A stretch of DNA of 64,000 nucleotides from Candidatus Gastranaerophilales bacterium (GTDB lineage Bacteria; Cyanobacteriota; Vampirovibrionia; Gastranaerophilales; Gastranaerophilaceae), in NCBI GenBank assembly GCA_900770525.1, contig CAAHDT010000001.1, positions 98,885 through 162,884 on the forward strand, given 5' to 3'. The position numbers and the translations under genes are program-made. The notes under the pieces were generated by a model. It was given only the letters and a program-made list of their open reading frames with translations, made no database searches and was not told the origin of the DNA. Of this stretch, positions 8,909 through 17,385 are shown piece after piece (within the stretch, counting starts at the first letter, position 1; each line of letters starts with the position of its first letter).

Positions 8909-10093
8909 ATGATAATTACGGAATTAAGATATTTGGGACGAGAAGTATTCAAAGGAATTTCTGCAGCCAGAAAGGCTCGAAAACCTGAAACTTTGGCTTT
9001 AAAAAGGTTGCAAGCAAAAACGTATGTTGCAGGTATTAGTGATGAAACTTGGAACAAAATATCTAAAAGTATATTTGCTCAACCAAATGAACCAAAGTCA
9101 AAATTGTTGGATAAATTACACAAAATAAAGAGTACGTATGATGAAATTGGTGTAACTCTTCCTGAGGATGTTGCGGATGCACTTAAAACTCTTGAACATA
9201 AAGCAACTGTGTTTGTAGATAGGATGGGCGTTGCCGTTGCAAAAGGTAAAGAGCAAAAAAATTCTTTGACTTACGGGAAAAAATTTGCGAAAAGTAATCG
9301 AAGAGCTATTTCAAAGATAGATAATTATGCTGTCAGATCTCGTGACAAAGCTACTGAAAAATGCCGTAGTGCTATAGAAGATCGTGATTTTGCGCGAGCT
9401 GAAAAAGCGCAAGTTGCGAGTGACAAATTATTTAGTATTCCTTCTATTTCTCACATTGAATCTTCAGATTTGTATTCAGATAAAATTCAAGAAGTTGCCA
9501 AGGATGAATTTAAAAGTGGACAAATGTTGTATCATGGAACCAAACATGCTAAAAAGATTTTAGCTGAAGGTTTTTCCCTTATGCCTAAAAACGGACAAGC
9601 AGCAACTGCATGTAGAGAATTAGGTCAAGGAGTATATCTTACTCCAAGCAGAAGGTGTGCAAGTCATTATGCCGGTGCAAATGGTTCTATTTTACACTTG
9701 AAAATAAATGAAGGAAAAATTGCAGCAGTAAATAGTGATCAGTTGACCAATATTTTTGATAAAATTAGTACGGAAATGGGGGTCGATGCGCTTGAGCCGG
9801 TTAAGCTTGAGCTTATAATTAAAACGTTATTCCAAAGAAATGGTTATAGCGCTGCATATACTAGAGGTGCATTGGCAACAGGCTTATGGTCTGGTTTTCG
9901 AAAACTGGTAGATTCAATTGCCGGCGGAAAACAATCTCAGGTTTGTGTATTTGAGCCGAGTGACATTAAAATATTGGGTAAATCTATCTCTGAACGAGTG
10001 GAAAACCAAAAAATGCAAATCGCTTCGGCAGTGCAATTGCCTTACAATACGGTTAAAGGAATTATTGCTATGATACATAGCTTTTTGAATTAA
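8909..10093 (+). CDS. ADP-ribosyltransferase (PARP/ART)-like protein
   Basis: 394 aa. The N-terminal 200 residues are Lys-rich, helical and unrecognised. From residue 206 there is an ART-type fold signature: LYHGTKHAKKILAEGF, then LGQGVYLTPSRRCASHYAG and ILHLKIN. The H-G-T and G-V-Y-L-T pair corresponds to the H and Y of the H-Y-x triad that binds NAD in PARP-like transferases. The third residue is not assigned. It may modify proteins or nucleic acid, as an effector or toxin. No signal peptide and no adjacent immunity-like gene were seen. AAGGGG lies 8 nt before the ATG. Function is inferred from motifs. Confidence 0.6.
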   Translation: MIITELRYLGREVFKGISAARKARKPETLALKRLQAKTYVAGISDETWNKISKSIFAQPNEPKSKLLDKLHKIKSTYDEIGVTLPEDVADALKTLEHKATVFVDRMGVAVAKGKEQKNSLTYGKKFAKSNRRAISKIDNYAVRSRDKATEKCRSAIEDRDFARAEKAQVASDKLFSIPSISHIESSDLYSDKIQEVAKDEFKSGQMLYHGTKHAKKILAEGFSLMPKNGQAATACRELGQGVYLTPSRRCASHYAGANGSILHLKINEGKIAAVNSDQLTNIFDKISTEMGVDALEPVKLELIIKTLFQRNGYSAAYTRGALATGLWSGFRKLVDSIAGGKQSQVCVFEPSDIKILGKSISERVENQKMQIASAVQLPYNTVKGIIAMIHSFLN

Positions 10094-10120
10094 TGAATTT
10101 GTCTAATATATATTTTTTTC

Positions 10121-10156
10121 TGAGCCGAAAGTTGTATTCCTTTCGGCTTGGTTTTT
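10121..10156 (+). terminator. Terminator after the ART-like gene
   Basis: 9-bp stem AGCCGAAAG / CTTTCGGCT, then TGG and T5. Confidence 0.8.
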
Positions 10157-10233
10157 ATAGTTTTTAAATCCCGTATTTGTTCAATAGTTTTTCATTATAA
10201 CGACATTTATTCTGTATCTAAGGAGTTGTTATT

Positions 10234-11193
10234 ATGAAAAAATTTGTTTTATTAATTGCAATTACATTTTTATTCGGGAGTGGTATATCGTTTGCACTTA
10301 CTGCATCTCAGGCTACTTTAGGAAAAATTGAAGAGTCTTTGTATGGTTTTCAATATAATAATGAAACAGAACTTGCTCGTCTTAACCGAATAGAAAATTC
10401 TGTTTACGGGAAAACTTCGAACAAAAGTCAAACCGAAAGGCTTGCAAAATTAAGTAAGGATATTTCCGCAGAGTCTATCGGAAAAGAAATTGAACCGGTA
10501 GAAGATACTTTTGCGGAAAATTCTGACTATATAGAAGAAGAACCTGTTGCTACATCTGATGTAAGTTATCCTGCTGTAGATGAGATGGAAAAACAAATGT
10601 TTAATCAGATTTATGCAAAACAAGATATAAAAACAAGATTGTCTAATTTAGAGAAAAAAGCTTTTAATAAAACATACACGGATGATTTGAGTACAAGGGT
10701 CGACAGGTTAAAAGCTGAAATAAAGCCTCCTTCATTGATGAATAATCAAATAGCGCAATCTTCAAACAGCTTTTACGACGAAGATGTAATGCCTCTTCAA
10801 TCAGATTTTCATCTGAATAAATATATGTCACCGAATCAGTTTGACTATGATGCTTATAATGATATGAATAATCAACGTTTCCAAAGGTACGAAAATACTC
10901 AAAACTATTCATCTTCTCCGAAGAAAGTTTCATTATCTACGGTTGAGAAAAAATTGTTACGACAAAATTATTCAAACGATACAACGGAAAATCGATTAGC
11001 AAGAATTGAAAACTTTATGTTTGGCTCGGAATTTTCCAGTGATGACATAAACACAAGACTTAATAGAATTTCAAGTGCTTATAATGCACAAAAATCTGCA
11101 GGAAAATATGATTCCAATAAATTTTCACAAAATGTGGGAACAGCTTTGCAAATTGGCACCTTGATATTGATGGTACTGGCATGTATTTTGTAA
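10234..11193 (+). CDS. Exported protein with repeated RLxRIE...FG modules
   Basis: 319 aa with signal peptide (MKKFVLLIAITFLFGSGISFA). The mature region has about six imperfect repeats of about 35-45 residues, centred on an acidic, helix-like segment. Examples are LGKIEESLYG, LARLNRIENSVYG, LSNLEKKAFNK and LARIENFMFG. A C-terminal hydrophobic helix (LQIGTLILMVLACIL) would anchor it. Similar LE-x-x-x-FG repeats occur in cyanobacterial-lineage proteins of unknown role. AAGGAG lies before the ATG. It could be a cell-envelope protein; biochemical function is unknown. Confidence 0.65.
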   Translation: MKKFVLLIAITFLFGSGISFALTASQATLGKIEESLYGFQYNNETELARLNRIENSVYGKTSNKSQTERLAKLSKDISAESIGKEIEPVEDTFAENSDYIEEEPVATSDVSYPAVDEMEKQMFNQIYAKQDIKTRLSNLEKKAFNKTYTDDLSTRVDRLKAEIKPPSLMNNQIAQSSNSFYDEDVMPLQSDFHLNKYMSPNQFDYDAYNDMNNQRFQRYENTQNYSSSPKKVSLSTVEKKLLRQNYSNDTTENRLARIENFMFGSEFSSDDINTRLNRISSAYNAQKSAGKYDSNKFSQNVGTALQIGTLILMVLACIL

Positions 11194-11227
11194 TTGACTT
11201 TTCTGAAAATAATCTTAAATAAAGAAT

Positions 11228-11599
11228 ATGAATTTATTAGAATATTTCAAAAACAAAAAGAAATGTCACCACGATAAGGTAACCCCTGACAAGGATATCT
11301 GTTATTGTCCGGATTGCGGAGAGCTTATTGAAAATAGATGGTATATTACGAGATGTTCTTGTTGCGGAGTCAAACTTAAGGCTATAGTTAAAGATGGAAA
11401 AATCATTCCGGAAGAAAAGTTTTGTCATAATTGTGGTGAAAAATCATTTATTGTTGAACAGATTTCTAAAATTAATTTTATTGACATAAATTATGCAGTA
11501 TTAGTGAAAACGATTATAGAACCTGATGTGCAAGAGCTTACTCAAAGTTGGCTTGAATATCAGACAAGTGAACAGCCAAAACTTATTACCCAAACATAA
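11228..11599 (+). CDS. Small zinc-ribbon protein
   Basis: 123 aa with three Cys clusters: CYCPDCG, CSCCG and CHNCG. These could make two zinc ribbons in the first 75 residues. The C-terminal 45 residues have no recognised fold. It follows the repeat protein by 34 nt and may share its transcript. Its last 14 nt overlap the convergent end of spmB. Role unknown; nucleic-acid or protein binding is possible. Confidence 0.65.
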   Translation: MNLLEYFKNKKKCHHDKVTPDKDICYCPDCGELIENRWYITRCSCCGVKLKAIVKDGKIIPEEKFCHNCGEKSFIVEQISKINFIDINYAVLVKTIIEPDVQELTQSWLEYQTSEQPKLITQT

Positions 11600-12122
11600 G
11601 ATTACAAACAGTAATTGAGAGAATTATCCCCACTAAATCCGCAAGAAGCCCGACTACAAGCGCATACCTGAGTTTAGAAATCCCGACAGCACCAAAATAA
11701 ACAGCCAAAACGTAAAATGTAGTTTCACTACTACCAACCATAACGGCTGCAAGAGTGGTCGCATAATTGTCAGGTCCGAGTGAATGTGCAATATCAGAAA
11801 AAATCCCAAGAGCCGCAGAACCGGAAAGGGAGCGCACTATCATTATCGGCATTACATCGACAGGAATATTAAATTTGGTTAAAATTGGAGCAAGCAGATG
11901 GCTACTCATTTCAATAATTCCGGATGCGCGCAACATTGAGATTGCAACAATTATTGCAACCAGATAAGGAATGATGTTTACTGAAACCTTAAATCCTTCT
12001 TTTGCGCCGTCCGTAAAAACTTCATACAAAGGAACTTTTTTTACTAAGCCCATTGTCAAAATTAAAATAAGTATTGCAGGCAATGCCCAAAGGGAAATTA
12101 CATTCATTAAGGAGTGGAACAT
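11586..12122 (-). CDS. spmB: Spore maturation protein B-like, nucleoside-recognition (Gate) membrane protein
   Basis: 178 aa with about four membrane segments. Characteristic signature IMIVRSLSGSAALGIF and VGSSETTFYVLAVYFGAVG match the SpmB/YjiH Gate domain. In Bacillus, SpmA and SpmB are needed for spore-core dehydration, but homologues are common in non-sporulating bacteria with an unknown transport-related role. Translationally coupled to spmA (TAATG overlap), with ribosome site GAGGAGG inside the end of spmA. Confidence 0.85.
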   Translation of the reverse strand: MFHSLMNVISLWALPAILILILTMGLVKKVPLYEVFTDGAKEGFKVSVNIIPYLVAIIVAISMLRASGIIEMSSHLLAPILTKFNIPVDVMPIMIVRSLSGSAALGIFSDIAHSLGPDNYATTLAAVMVGSSETTFYVLAVYFGAVGISKLRYALVVGLLADLVGIILSITVCNLMFG

Positions 12123-12715
12123 TACTTAGCCTCCTCTTGCGGTTTCCAGATTTTTTGAAATATTTTTGCCAATAATATTGAACAAATAAAAGTTACTCCC
12201 GTAACAAGTAAGGTTGGGGCGATAATCAATGTTGGATTTTTGTATCCTACGCCGATTAAAACGGCAATTACTGTTGCCGGAATTAGTTGAAAGCCGGCAG
12301 TGTTCATTGCAAGCAACATACACATAGCATTTGAAGCACTCTTTTTATCTATGTTTTGATTTTGAAGTTCTTCCATAGCTTTAATCCCAATAGGAGTTGC
12401 AGCATTTGTTAGTCCGAATGCGTTTGCTGAAAAATTCATTGCAATATCACCGATTGCGGGTGAGTCTTTAGGAATTTCATTAAAAAGTATTTTGGTTATT
12501 GGGTTGATAATTTTGGAAATAATGTTAATTAATCCACATTTGTCGGCAATCTTCATCATTCCTAGCCAAAAAGCCATAATGCCGATAAGAGAAAAGGCTA
12601 CCTTTACGGACAATTCTGCGCCTGTAAGAATAGAATTCACAACATCATCTAACTTCCCGTTAATTGCTCCGGCTATTATTGAGATTACTATTAAAAAATA
12701 AAAAATATAGTTCAT
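12122..12715 (-). CDS. spmA: Spore maturation protein A-like, Gate-domain membrane protein
   Basis: 197 aa, about five membrane segments. It has the SpmA hallmarks AFWLGMMKIADKCGL, FPKDSPAIGD-like IPKDSPAIGDIAMN and ANAFGLTNAATPIG. It is the first gene of the spmA-spmB pair, and the two Gate proteins probably form one complex. It has no Shine-Dalgarno. TTGCAT-N17-TCTAAT lies upstream with the -10 ending 6 nt before ATG. Confidence 0.87.
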   Translation of the reverse strand: MNYIFYFLIVISIIAGAINGKLDDVVNSILTGAELSVKVAFSLIGIMAFWLGMMKIADKCGLINIISKIINPITKILFNEIPKDSPAIGDIAMNFSANAFGLTNAATPIGIKAMEELQNQNIDKKSASNAMCMLLAMNTAGFQLIPATVIAVLIGVGYKNPTLIIAPTLLVTGVTFICSILLAKIFQKIWKPQEEAK

Positions 12716-12721
12716 ATGTTT

Positions 12722-12750
12722 ATTAGAACATTTTTCTATAAAAAATGCAA
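12722..12750 (-). promoter_or_regulatory. Promoter of spmA, leaderless configuration
   Basis: Minus-strand TTGCAT, 17-nt spacer, TCTAAT, then 6 nt to the ATG. Confidence 0.55.
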
Positions 12751-12771
12751 AAACATTTCAATTAGGCAACA

Positions 12772-13563
12772 TTATGGGAGTAATAACAAGCTTATCCAAA
12801 TGAATAACATTCCGGAAATAATTCCAACCATAGAGAGGTGCCAGTTCCCAAATTCTTTAGCAAGCGGAAGCAAAGTATCAAATGATATGTATATCATAAT
12901 TCCTGCAACGGCAGCCATTGCAATTCCAACCATAATTTGCGGTAAGAAAAAGTGTAACAAAATCATTCCGATAACTGCTCCGATGGGTTCCGTTATGCCT
13001 GATAATGCAGCGTATAAAGTGGCGTATCTTTTTTTGCCTGTCGCATGATAAACTGGGAGCGCTACTGCGATACCTTCCGGAATATTGTGGATTGCAATAG
13101 CCAAACCTACAGACAGCCCCAACGTAAGGTCATGCGAAGCTGATAAAAATGTCGCCATACCTTCAGGAAAATTGTGTACACAAATTGCAACTGCTGTTAA
13201 TAGACCGGCACGCTTAATTCTGTGTTCCGCATCAACGACTTTATCAGGATTCAACAAGTCTTGTTCCGGAATATGATCAGGAATAAACATATCAATTAAA
13301 ATTGCAACTAGTATTCCGACAATAAATCCACCATAAACAATCCATTCGTGGTTGTTTGGGAAATTCTCTTTTAACATTTCTCCGGCAGATGGAATAATGT
13401 CTGTGAATGACAAAAATATCATAACACCTGCAGAAAATCCGAGTCCTACGGATAATGCTTTTAAATTATCTCTTTTTAGAATAAACGCAACTACAGAACC
13501 GATTGCCGTTGCCAGTCCTGCCAAAAATGTTATTAATAAAGCTATTGCATAATTATGGGGCAT
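12772..13563 (-). CDS. zupT: ZIP-family metal transporter (ZupT-like)
   Basis: 263 aa with eight predicted membrane helices. The paired metal-site motifs HNFPEGMATF and HNIPEGIAVALP in helices IV and V are diagnostic for ZIP transporters of the ZupT/GufA type. It imports Zn(II) and probably Fe(II)/Mn(II) into the cytoplasm. AGGATT lies 9 nt before ATG. It ends about 55 nt from spmA and reads in the same direction, so the two may be co-transcribed. Confidence 0.93.
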   Translation of the reverse strand: MPHNYAIALLITFLAGLATAIGSVVAFILKRDNLKALSVGLGFSAGVMIFLSFTDIIPSAGEMLKENFPNNHEWIVYGGFIVGILVAILIDMFIPDHIPEQDLLNPDKVVDAEHRIKRAGLLTAVAICVHNFPEGMATFLSASHDLTLGLSVGLAIAIHNIPEGIAVALPVYHATGKKRYATLYAALSGITEPIGAVIGMILLHFFLPQIMVGIAMAAVAGIMIYISFDTLLPLAKEFGNWHLSMVGIISGMLFIWISLLLLP

Positions 13564-13619
13564 TGTATATTAATCCTTTCATATTCCTTTATAAGGATAG
13601 CACAAAAAAGTTTAAAGGG

Positions 13620-14444
13620 TTATTCTTTCACTCCGCCTTGCATAATGTCATTTATAAAATATTTTCTCCCGACCAAAAACACGCCGATAACCGGTATTGT
13701 ACAAATAACAGAACACGCAAGAAGTTCTCCCCATAATGTCACTTCTCTAAAACTTCCTTTAAATATTGCTAGTCCTACAGGTAAAGTTCTCATCCCTTCA
13801 GAGTTTGTGACTATAAGTGGCCACATAAAGCTATTCCAAGTCGTAACAAAGGTGAATAATGCTAAAGTCATTACGGTTGGGAGAGCTAATGGTAATGCAA
13901 TCTTAAAAAAGCTTTCCAGCATATTACAGCCATCAATTAATGCTGCTTCCTCCAAGTCTTTAGGGTAACCTAAGAAATATTGGCGCATTAGAAATATCCC
14001 AAAACCGCCAAACAACCCAGGGAGAATTAATGCTGAATATGTGTCAATTAAGTGTAATTGACGCATTAAGAAAAATAACGGGATTATATTCACTTGCGGC
14101 GGGATAAGCATCGTGATTAAGATAATAAGAAACAATTGATTTCTATATCTGAATTTAATCCTTGCAAAAGCATATCCTGCCATTGCGGAGAATATTACCT
14201 GCCCTATTGTTGTTATACTTGCGACAACCAGACTATTAAAAAAGTATCTTGCAAGGGGAAGTTCCGTGAATACGTTTTTATAATTGTCAAGAGTTAATCC
14301 TGTATAAAATAAGTGTCCTGCTTGAGAAAATATTGCATCATTTTTCACAAATGACAAATTAACCATTACAAAAAACGGGTAAAGCATGCTAAAAGCGATA
14401 AAAAACAGTATAAAATATCCCAGAATTTTGTAAAACTTTTTCAT
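13620..14444 (-). CDS. Sugar ABC transporter permease, MalG/UgpE type
   Basis: 274 aa with six predicted membrane helices. The EAA loop EEAALIDGCNMLESFFKIALPLALP couples to the ATPase. It would import a sugar or glycerol-phosphate together with a partner permease, binding protein and ATPase, none of which is adjacent. The ATG at 14444 (MKKFYKILGYF) is chosen over an upstream ATG overlapping miaA: TATAAT lies 6 nt before it. The gene is 3' of miaA on the same strand. Confidence 0.88.
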   Translation of the reverse strand: MKKFYKILGYFILFFIAFSMLYPFFVMVNLSFVKNDAIFSQAGHLFYTGLTLDNYKNVFTELPLARYFFNSLVVASITTIGQVIFSAMAGYAFARIKFRYRNQLFLIILITMLIPPQVNIIPLFFLMRQLHLIDTYSALILPGLFGGFGIFLMRQYFLGYPKDLEEAALIDGCNMLESFFKIALPLALPTVMTLALFTFVTTWNSFMWPLIVTNSEGMRTLPVGLAIFKGSFREVTLWGELLACSVICTIPVIGVFLVGRKYFINDIMQGGVKE

Positions 14445-14450
14445 ATAGCT

Positions 14451-14456
14451 ATTATA
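14451..14456 (-). promoter_or_regulatory. -10 box of the permease gene, leaderless configuration
   Basis: TATAAT with 6 nt to the ATG, inside the short space after miaA. The -35 is poor. Confidence 0.45.
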
Positions 14457-14479
14457 TAACAAAGGTTCTTTCAAAGCAT

Positions 14480-15376
14480 TTATTTTTTTAGTAATTCCGG
14501 ATAGCAATCCCATTTAATATTAGGATTTTTCCTAAACCAAGTGAGTTGCCGTTTAGCATATCGGCGAGTATTTTGTTTTAACTTTTCAAGTGCCTCTTCA
14601 AGTGTATAAATTCCATCCAAGTACTGAACTATTTCTTGATATCCGATAGTGTTTATTATGTTCGGGATTCTTCCATGTTTGCTTAATAGAGTTTGCGTTT
14701 CTTCAACAATGCCGTTTTCAAGCATCAAATCAACTCGTTTATTTATTCTCTCATATAAGATATCTCGTGGAAAGTTTTTTCCAATCCATTCTATTTCAAA
14801 TTCGTTGTTATTTCCAACACTTCGAACTTCACTTAGAGGTTTGTTTAATGTTTCAACAATTTCAATAGCGCGAATAAGTTTTTTCTTGTCATTTGGATCA
14901 ATTTGTAATGCACCTTTAGAGTCAAATGCTGATAAACGTTTATGCAAGTCGTTTGAGTCCATTTGTTTTAATTCTTGTCTTAAATCCGGATTAGGTTCAA
15001 CTTCCGGCATGATATAATTTTCTAAAAGTAAGCGAAAATATAACCCTGTCCCACCAACAATAATTGGCGTTTTTCCGTTGTTAATAATTTTATAGATGTA
15101 TTCTTTTGCCTGTTTTGCGTATAAACCTGCCGTATAGTCGAATTCAGGCTCAACAATGTCCATCATATAATGTGGGATTCCTTGTTGTTCCTCTTTTGTC
15201 GGTTTGGCGCAAGCTATATCAAAGCCTTTGTAAACAAGTCTTGAATCAGCAGATATTATCTCGCCATTAATTTCTTTTGCGAGTTCTATCGAATAGGCAG
15301 TTTTACCGCTAGCTGTCGCTCCGACTATCGCTACTACTTTCGGTTTCTTGGTCATTGTCGTTAAATTCTTTGTCAT
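14480..15376 (-). CDS. miaA: tRNA dimethylallyltransferase
   Basis: 298 aa. P-loop GATASGKT, then ISADSRLVYKGFDIACAKPT and IIVGGTGLYFR are the DMAPP and tRNA-binding motifs of MiaA. It adds an isopentenyl group to A37 of tRNAs reading UNN codons, including the tRNA-Tyr type in this window. The first ATG (15376) overlaps the upstream gene by 68 nt. An in-frame ATG at 15355, just before TKKPKVVAIVGAT, is an equally good start; no Shine-Dalgarno decides. Confidence 0.95.
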   Translation of the reverse strand: MTKNLTTMTKKPKVVAIVGATASGKTAYSIELAKEINGEIISADSRLVYKGFDIACAKPTKEEQQGIPHYMMDIVEPEFDYTAGLYAKQAKEYIYKIINNGKTPIIVGGTGLYFRLLLENYIMPEVEPNPDLRQELKQMDSNDLHKRLSAFDSKGALQIDPNDKKKLIRAIEIVETLNKPLSEVRSVGNNNEFEIEWIGKNFPRDILYERINKRVDLMLENGIVEETQTLLSKHGRIPNIINTIGYQEIVQYLDGIYTLEEALEKLKQNTRRYAKRQLTWFRKNPNIKWDCYPELLKK

Positions 15377-16178
15377 AATAAGAAAATATTAGCACAACTA
15401 TATATACAATGAAATAGAAATAAACTATCATCATAATCATATATGCTATAGGATGTAATAATGCAAAAGTACTCAAATAAGAAATAATAAACTGGCATAA
15501 TGATATATAAATAAAGAGTACAATAGATTTTCTGAATTTTACGAAAAGCTTTTTGATTGATGTAAATAATGCAATAAACGGATTTCTTTTTGTATAAATA
15601 ATTTCCGGCATCCATAGCATTAATAGGAATGAAAATACAGATGTTATTCCTAACAATATCATATTAAGCTTGAATAAAATAAGCATTTTATCAGTTGGCA
15701 TTGTACTTATAAAATTTGTAGCCTCTTGCGCCGAATTAATTACTGTACTCATCTGTTCAAGCGAAAAATTCATTTGCTGAATAAACGGAACAGTTATACT
15801 ATATGTAATTGATGCGATAAGCATTGCCATTCCCAAAAACATTACGCAAACACCTACATATTTAAGGAAATATTTGCCAATACCTATAGGTAAAGCTTGG
15901 ATAAGTTTTAGAGATTCGTGCGCCTTATCCTCATCAAGAATAAAATTTTTCTTGGAAAATTCAACACATTTTTTTACCATATAAAACCAACCGGAACAAA
16001 ATGCGCTGAACATAAATAACATTGTAATTCCTGACAATATCATCTCTGGAATAGTGTCAACAACTTCTTTTGAATATGATATGTATAAAGTAATTACCCA
16101 TAAAAATAGTATTAATGGTGTTGCGAGGATTATTCCTTCATTTGTTGATTTGAATGTGTCTTTAAATAGTTTAAACAT
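15309..16178 (-). CDS. Multi-spanning membrane protein of unknown function
   Basis: 289 aa with about six hydrophobic helices and a charged loop after the second. The layout resembles DUF4013-like or glycerophosphodiesterase-associated membrane domains, but no diagnostic motif is visible. Its C-terminus (Asp/Ser-rich, ending SSSDSRSDS) is encoded inside the start of miaA, a 47- or 68-nt overlap depending on the miaA start. It probably belongs to one minus-strand operon from the sigma factor gene to miaA. Confidence 0.6.
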   Translation of the reverse strand: MFKLFKDTFKSTNEGIILATPLILFLWVITLYISYSKEVVDTIPEMILSGITMLFMFSAFCSGWFYMVKKCVEFSKKNFILDEDKAHESLKLIQALPIGIGKYFLKYVGVCVMFLGMAMLIASITYSITVPFIQQMNFSLEQMSTVINSAQEATNFISTMPTDKMLILFKLNMILLGITSVFSFLLMLWMPEIIYTKRNPFIALFTSIKKLFVKFRKSIVLFIYISLCQFIISYLSTFALLHPIAYMIMMIVYFYFIVYIVVLIFSYYDKEFNDNDQETESSSDSRSDS

Positions 16179-16221
16179 ATATTATATTTTTTCCTCAATC
16201 GACTTGTTTTAAACCGACAAT

Positions 16222-17367
16222 TTACTTAGTAACTTCTTCTTGTTTTTTCTTTTTCATTGCATTTTTTCGTTTTCGTCTTCTCATTAAATCAACAAAAGCT
16301 TCAAGCCTTGTCAAATATCCGGCTTTTCCTGTTTGTTCATCCATAATCAATGGCAAAATCGGAACATCACAGTTTTCACGCATTGCTGGGAATATATTTT
16401 GTGACATGATTTCAGGCATACAAGTGAATGGGCTTATGTGGATAATTCCATCAATACCTCTTTCTTCCGCATACGCTACGTCAGATACACATTCCAATGC
16501 ATCTCCGCCGATATCTCTCATTAAATAAGGTTTTGCTAGGCGATTTGCTCGCTGCAAGTGGGTTTCGCCTTTTCTAAATATTTTAGGAATAATTGCATCC
16601 TTCAAAAATCCGCTAACGGTAAGACTTTTTCTTGTTTCAACGCCCATTTTGCCAAGCTCTTTTACGATATCTTGATTTGAAAAACGGTCACAAACAAGAT
16701 AAATTTCTCCCGTAATATCTACATGCAAAACTTCTCTGGTTTTATCTAATTCAACTTTGTCCATTTCAGCAAAGGCAAGTCGTTTTGCTCTGTTCATCTG
16801 ACGCGTATTCATTGCCTCATCAACAATTTTTAAAGCTTTTTTGAACGCTTTTTCAGAACTTCCGTACACAACTTCTCTGGCTCTGCAATACGATAATCTA
16901 GCTTGTAAATCGTCTAACAAAAAGACTTTTCTTATAGCCAAAATAATTGCTTTAGTAAATAAAATATAATCTTTCTTTCCGCTAACTTTTGCCAAGAAAT
17001 CGTATAAACCTTTTATTCCATCATATAGTGTCAGTTCTATGTAATTTGCCTGATACCCCATATCATGCAGTGCATTGTTTATACAAGCTCCGTATTCTCC
17101 AAGTCTGCAACACCCGGGGGATGCAATCATTGCAACATAATCGGCTCCACCTTCAATAGCTTCAATGAAATTTCCAAGAATTAATTTGTATGGTAAACAT
17201 ATTGCTTCCGGAGAATTCTTTGTTCCGAGTGAAAGGGTTCTTTTGCTAGTATATGGTGGAATGAATGGTTCAACCCCTACTTTTCTGAGAGCTGCTGACC
17301 AAGCTACATATATTGTTCCCATATGGGGAAATGCTACTTTGATTTTCTTTTTATCGTTATTACTCAT
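16222..17367 (-). CDS. CoA-protein activase-like protein (DUF2229 / dehydratase-activase related)
   Basis: 381 aa. The opening KVAFPHMGTIYVAWSAALRKVG, with CLPYKLILGNFIEAIEGGAD and SPGCCRLGEYGAC, matches the DUF2229-type 2-hydroxyacyl-CoA dehydratase activase-associated family. IISPFTCMPE follows near the C-terminus. Conserved Cys suggest an iron-sulfur cluster. The usual ASKHA ATPase partner (HgdC-like) is not in the window. A basic Lys/Arg tail ends the protein. It lies directly after gcvPB in the same orientation. Physiological role uncertain. Confidence 0.65.
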   Translation of the reverse strand: MSNNDKKKIKVAFPHMGTIYVAWSAALRKVGVEPFIPPYTSKRTLSLGTKNSPEAICLPYKLILGNFIEAIEGGADYVAMIASPGCCRLGEYGACINNALHDMGYQANYIELTLYDGIKGLYDFLAKVSGKKDYILFTKAIILAIRKVFLLDDLQARLSYCRAREVVYGSSEKAFKKALKIVDEAMNTRQMNRAKRLAFAEMDKVELDKTREVLHVDITGEIYLVCDRFSNQDIVKELGKMGVETRKSLTVSGFLKDAIIPKIFRKGETHLQRANRLAKPYLMRDIGGDALECVSDVAYAEERGIDGIIHISPFTCMPEIMSQNIFPAMRENCDVPILPLIMDEQTGKAGYLTRLEAFVDLMRRRKRKNAMKKKKQEEVTK

Positions 17368-17385
17368 TTTTTTATCTCATTTTCT

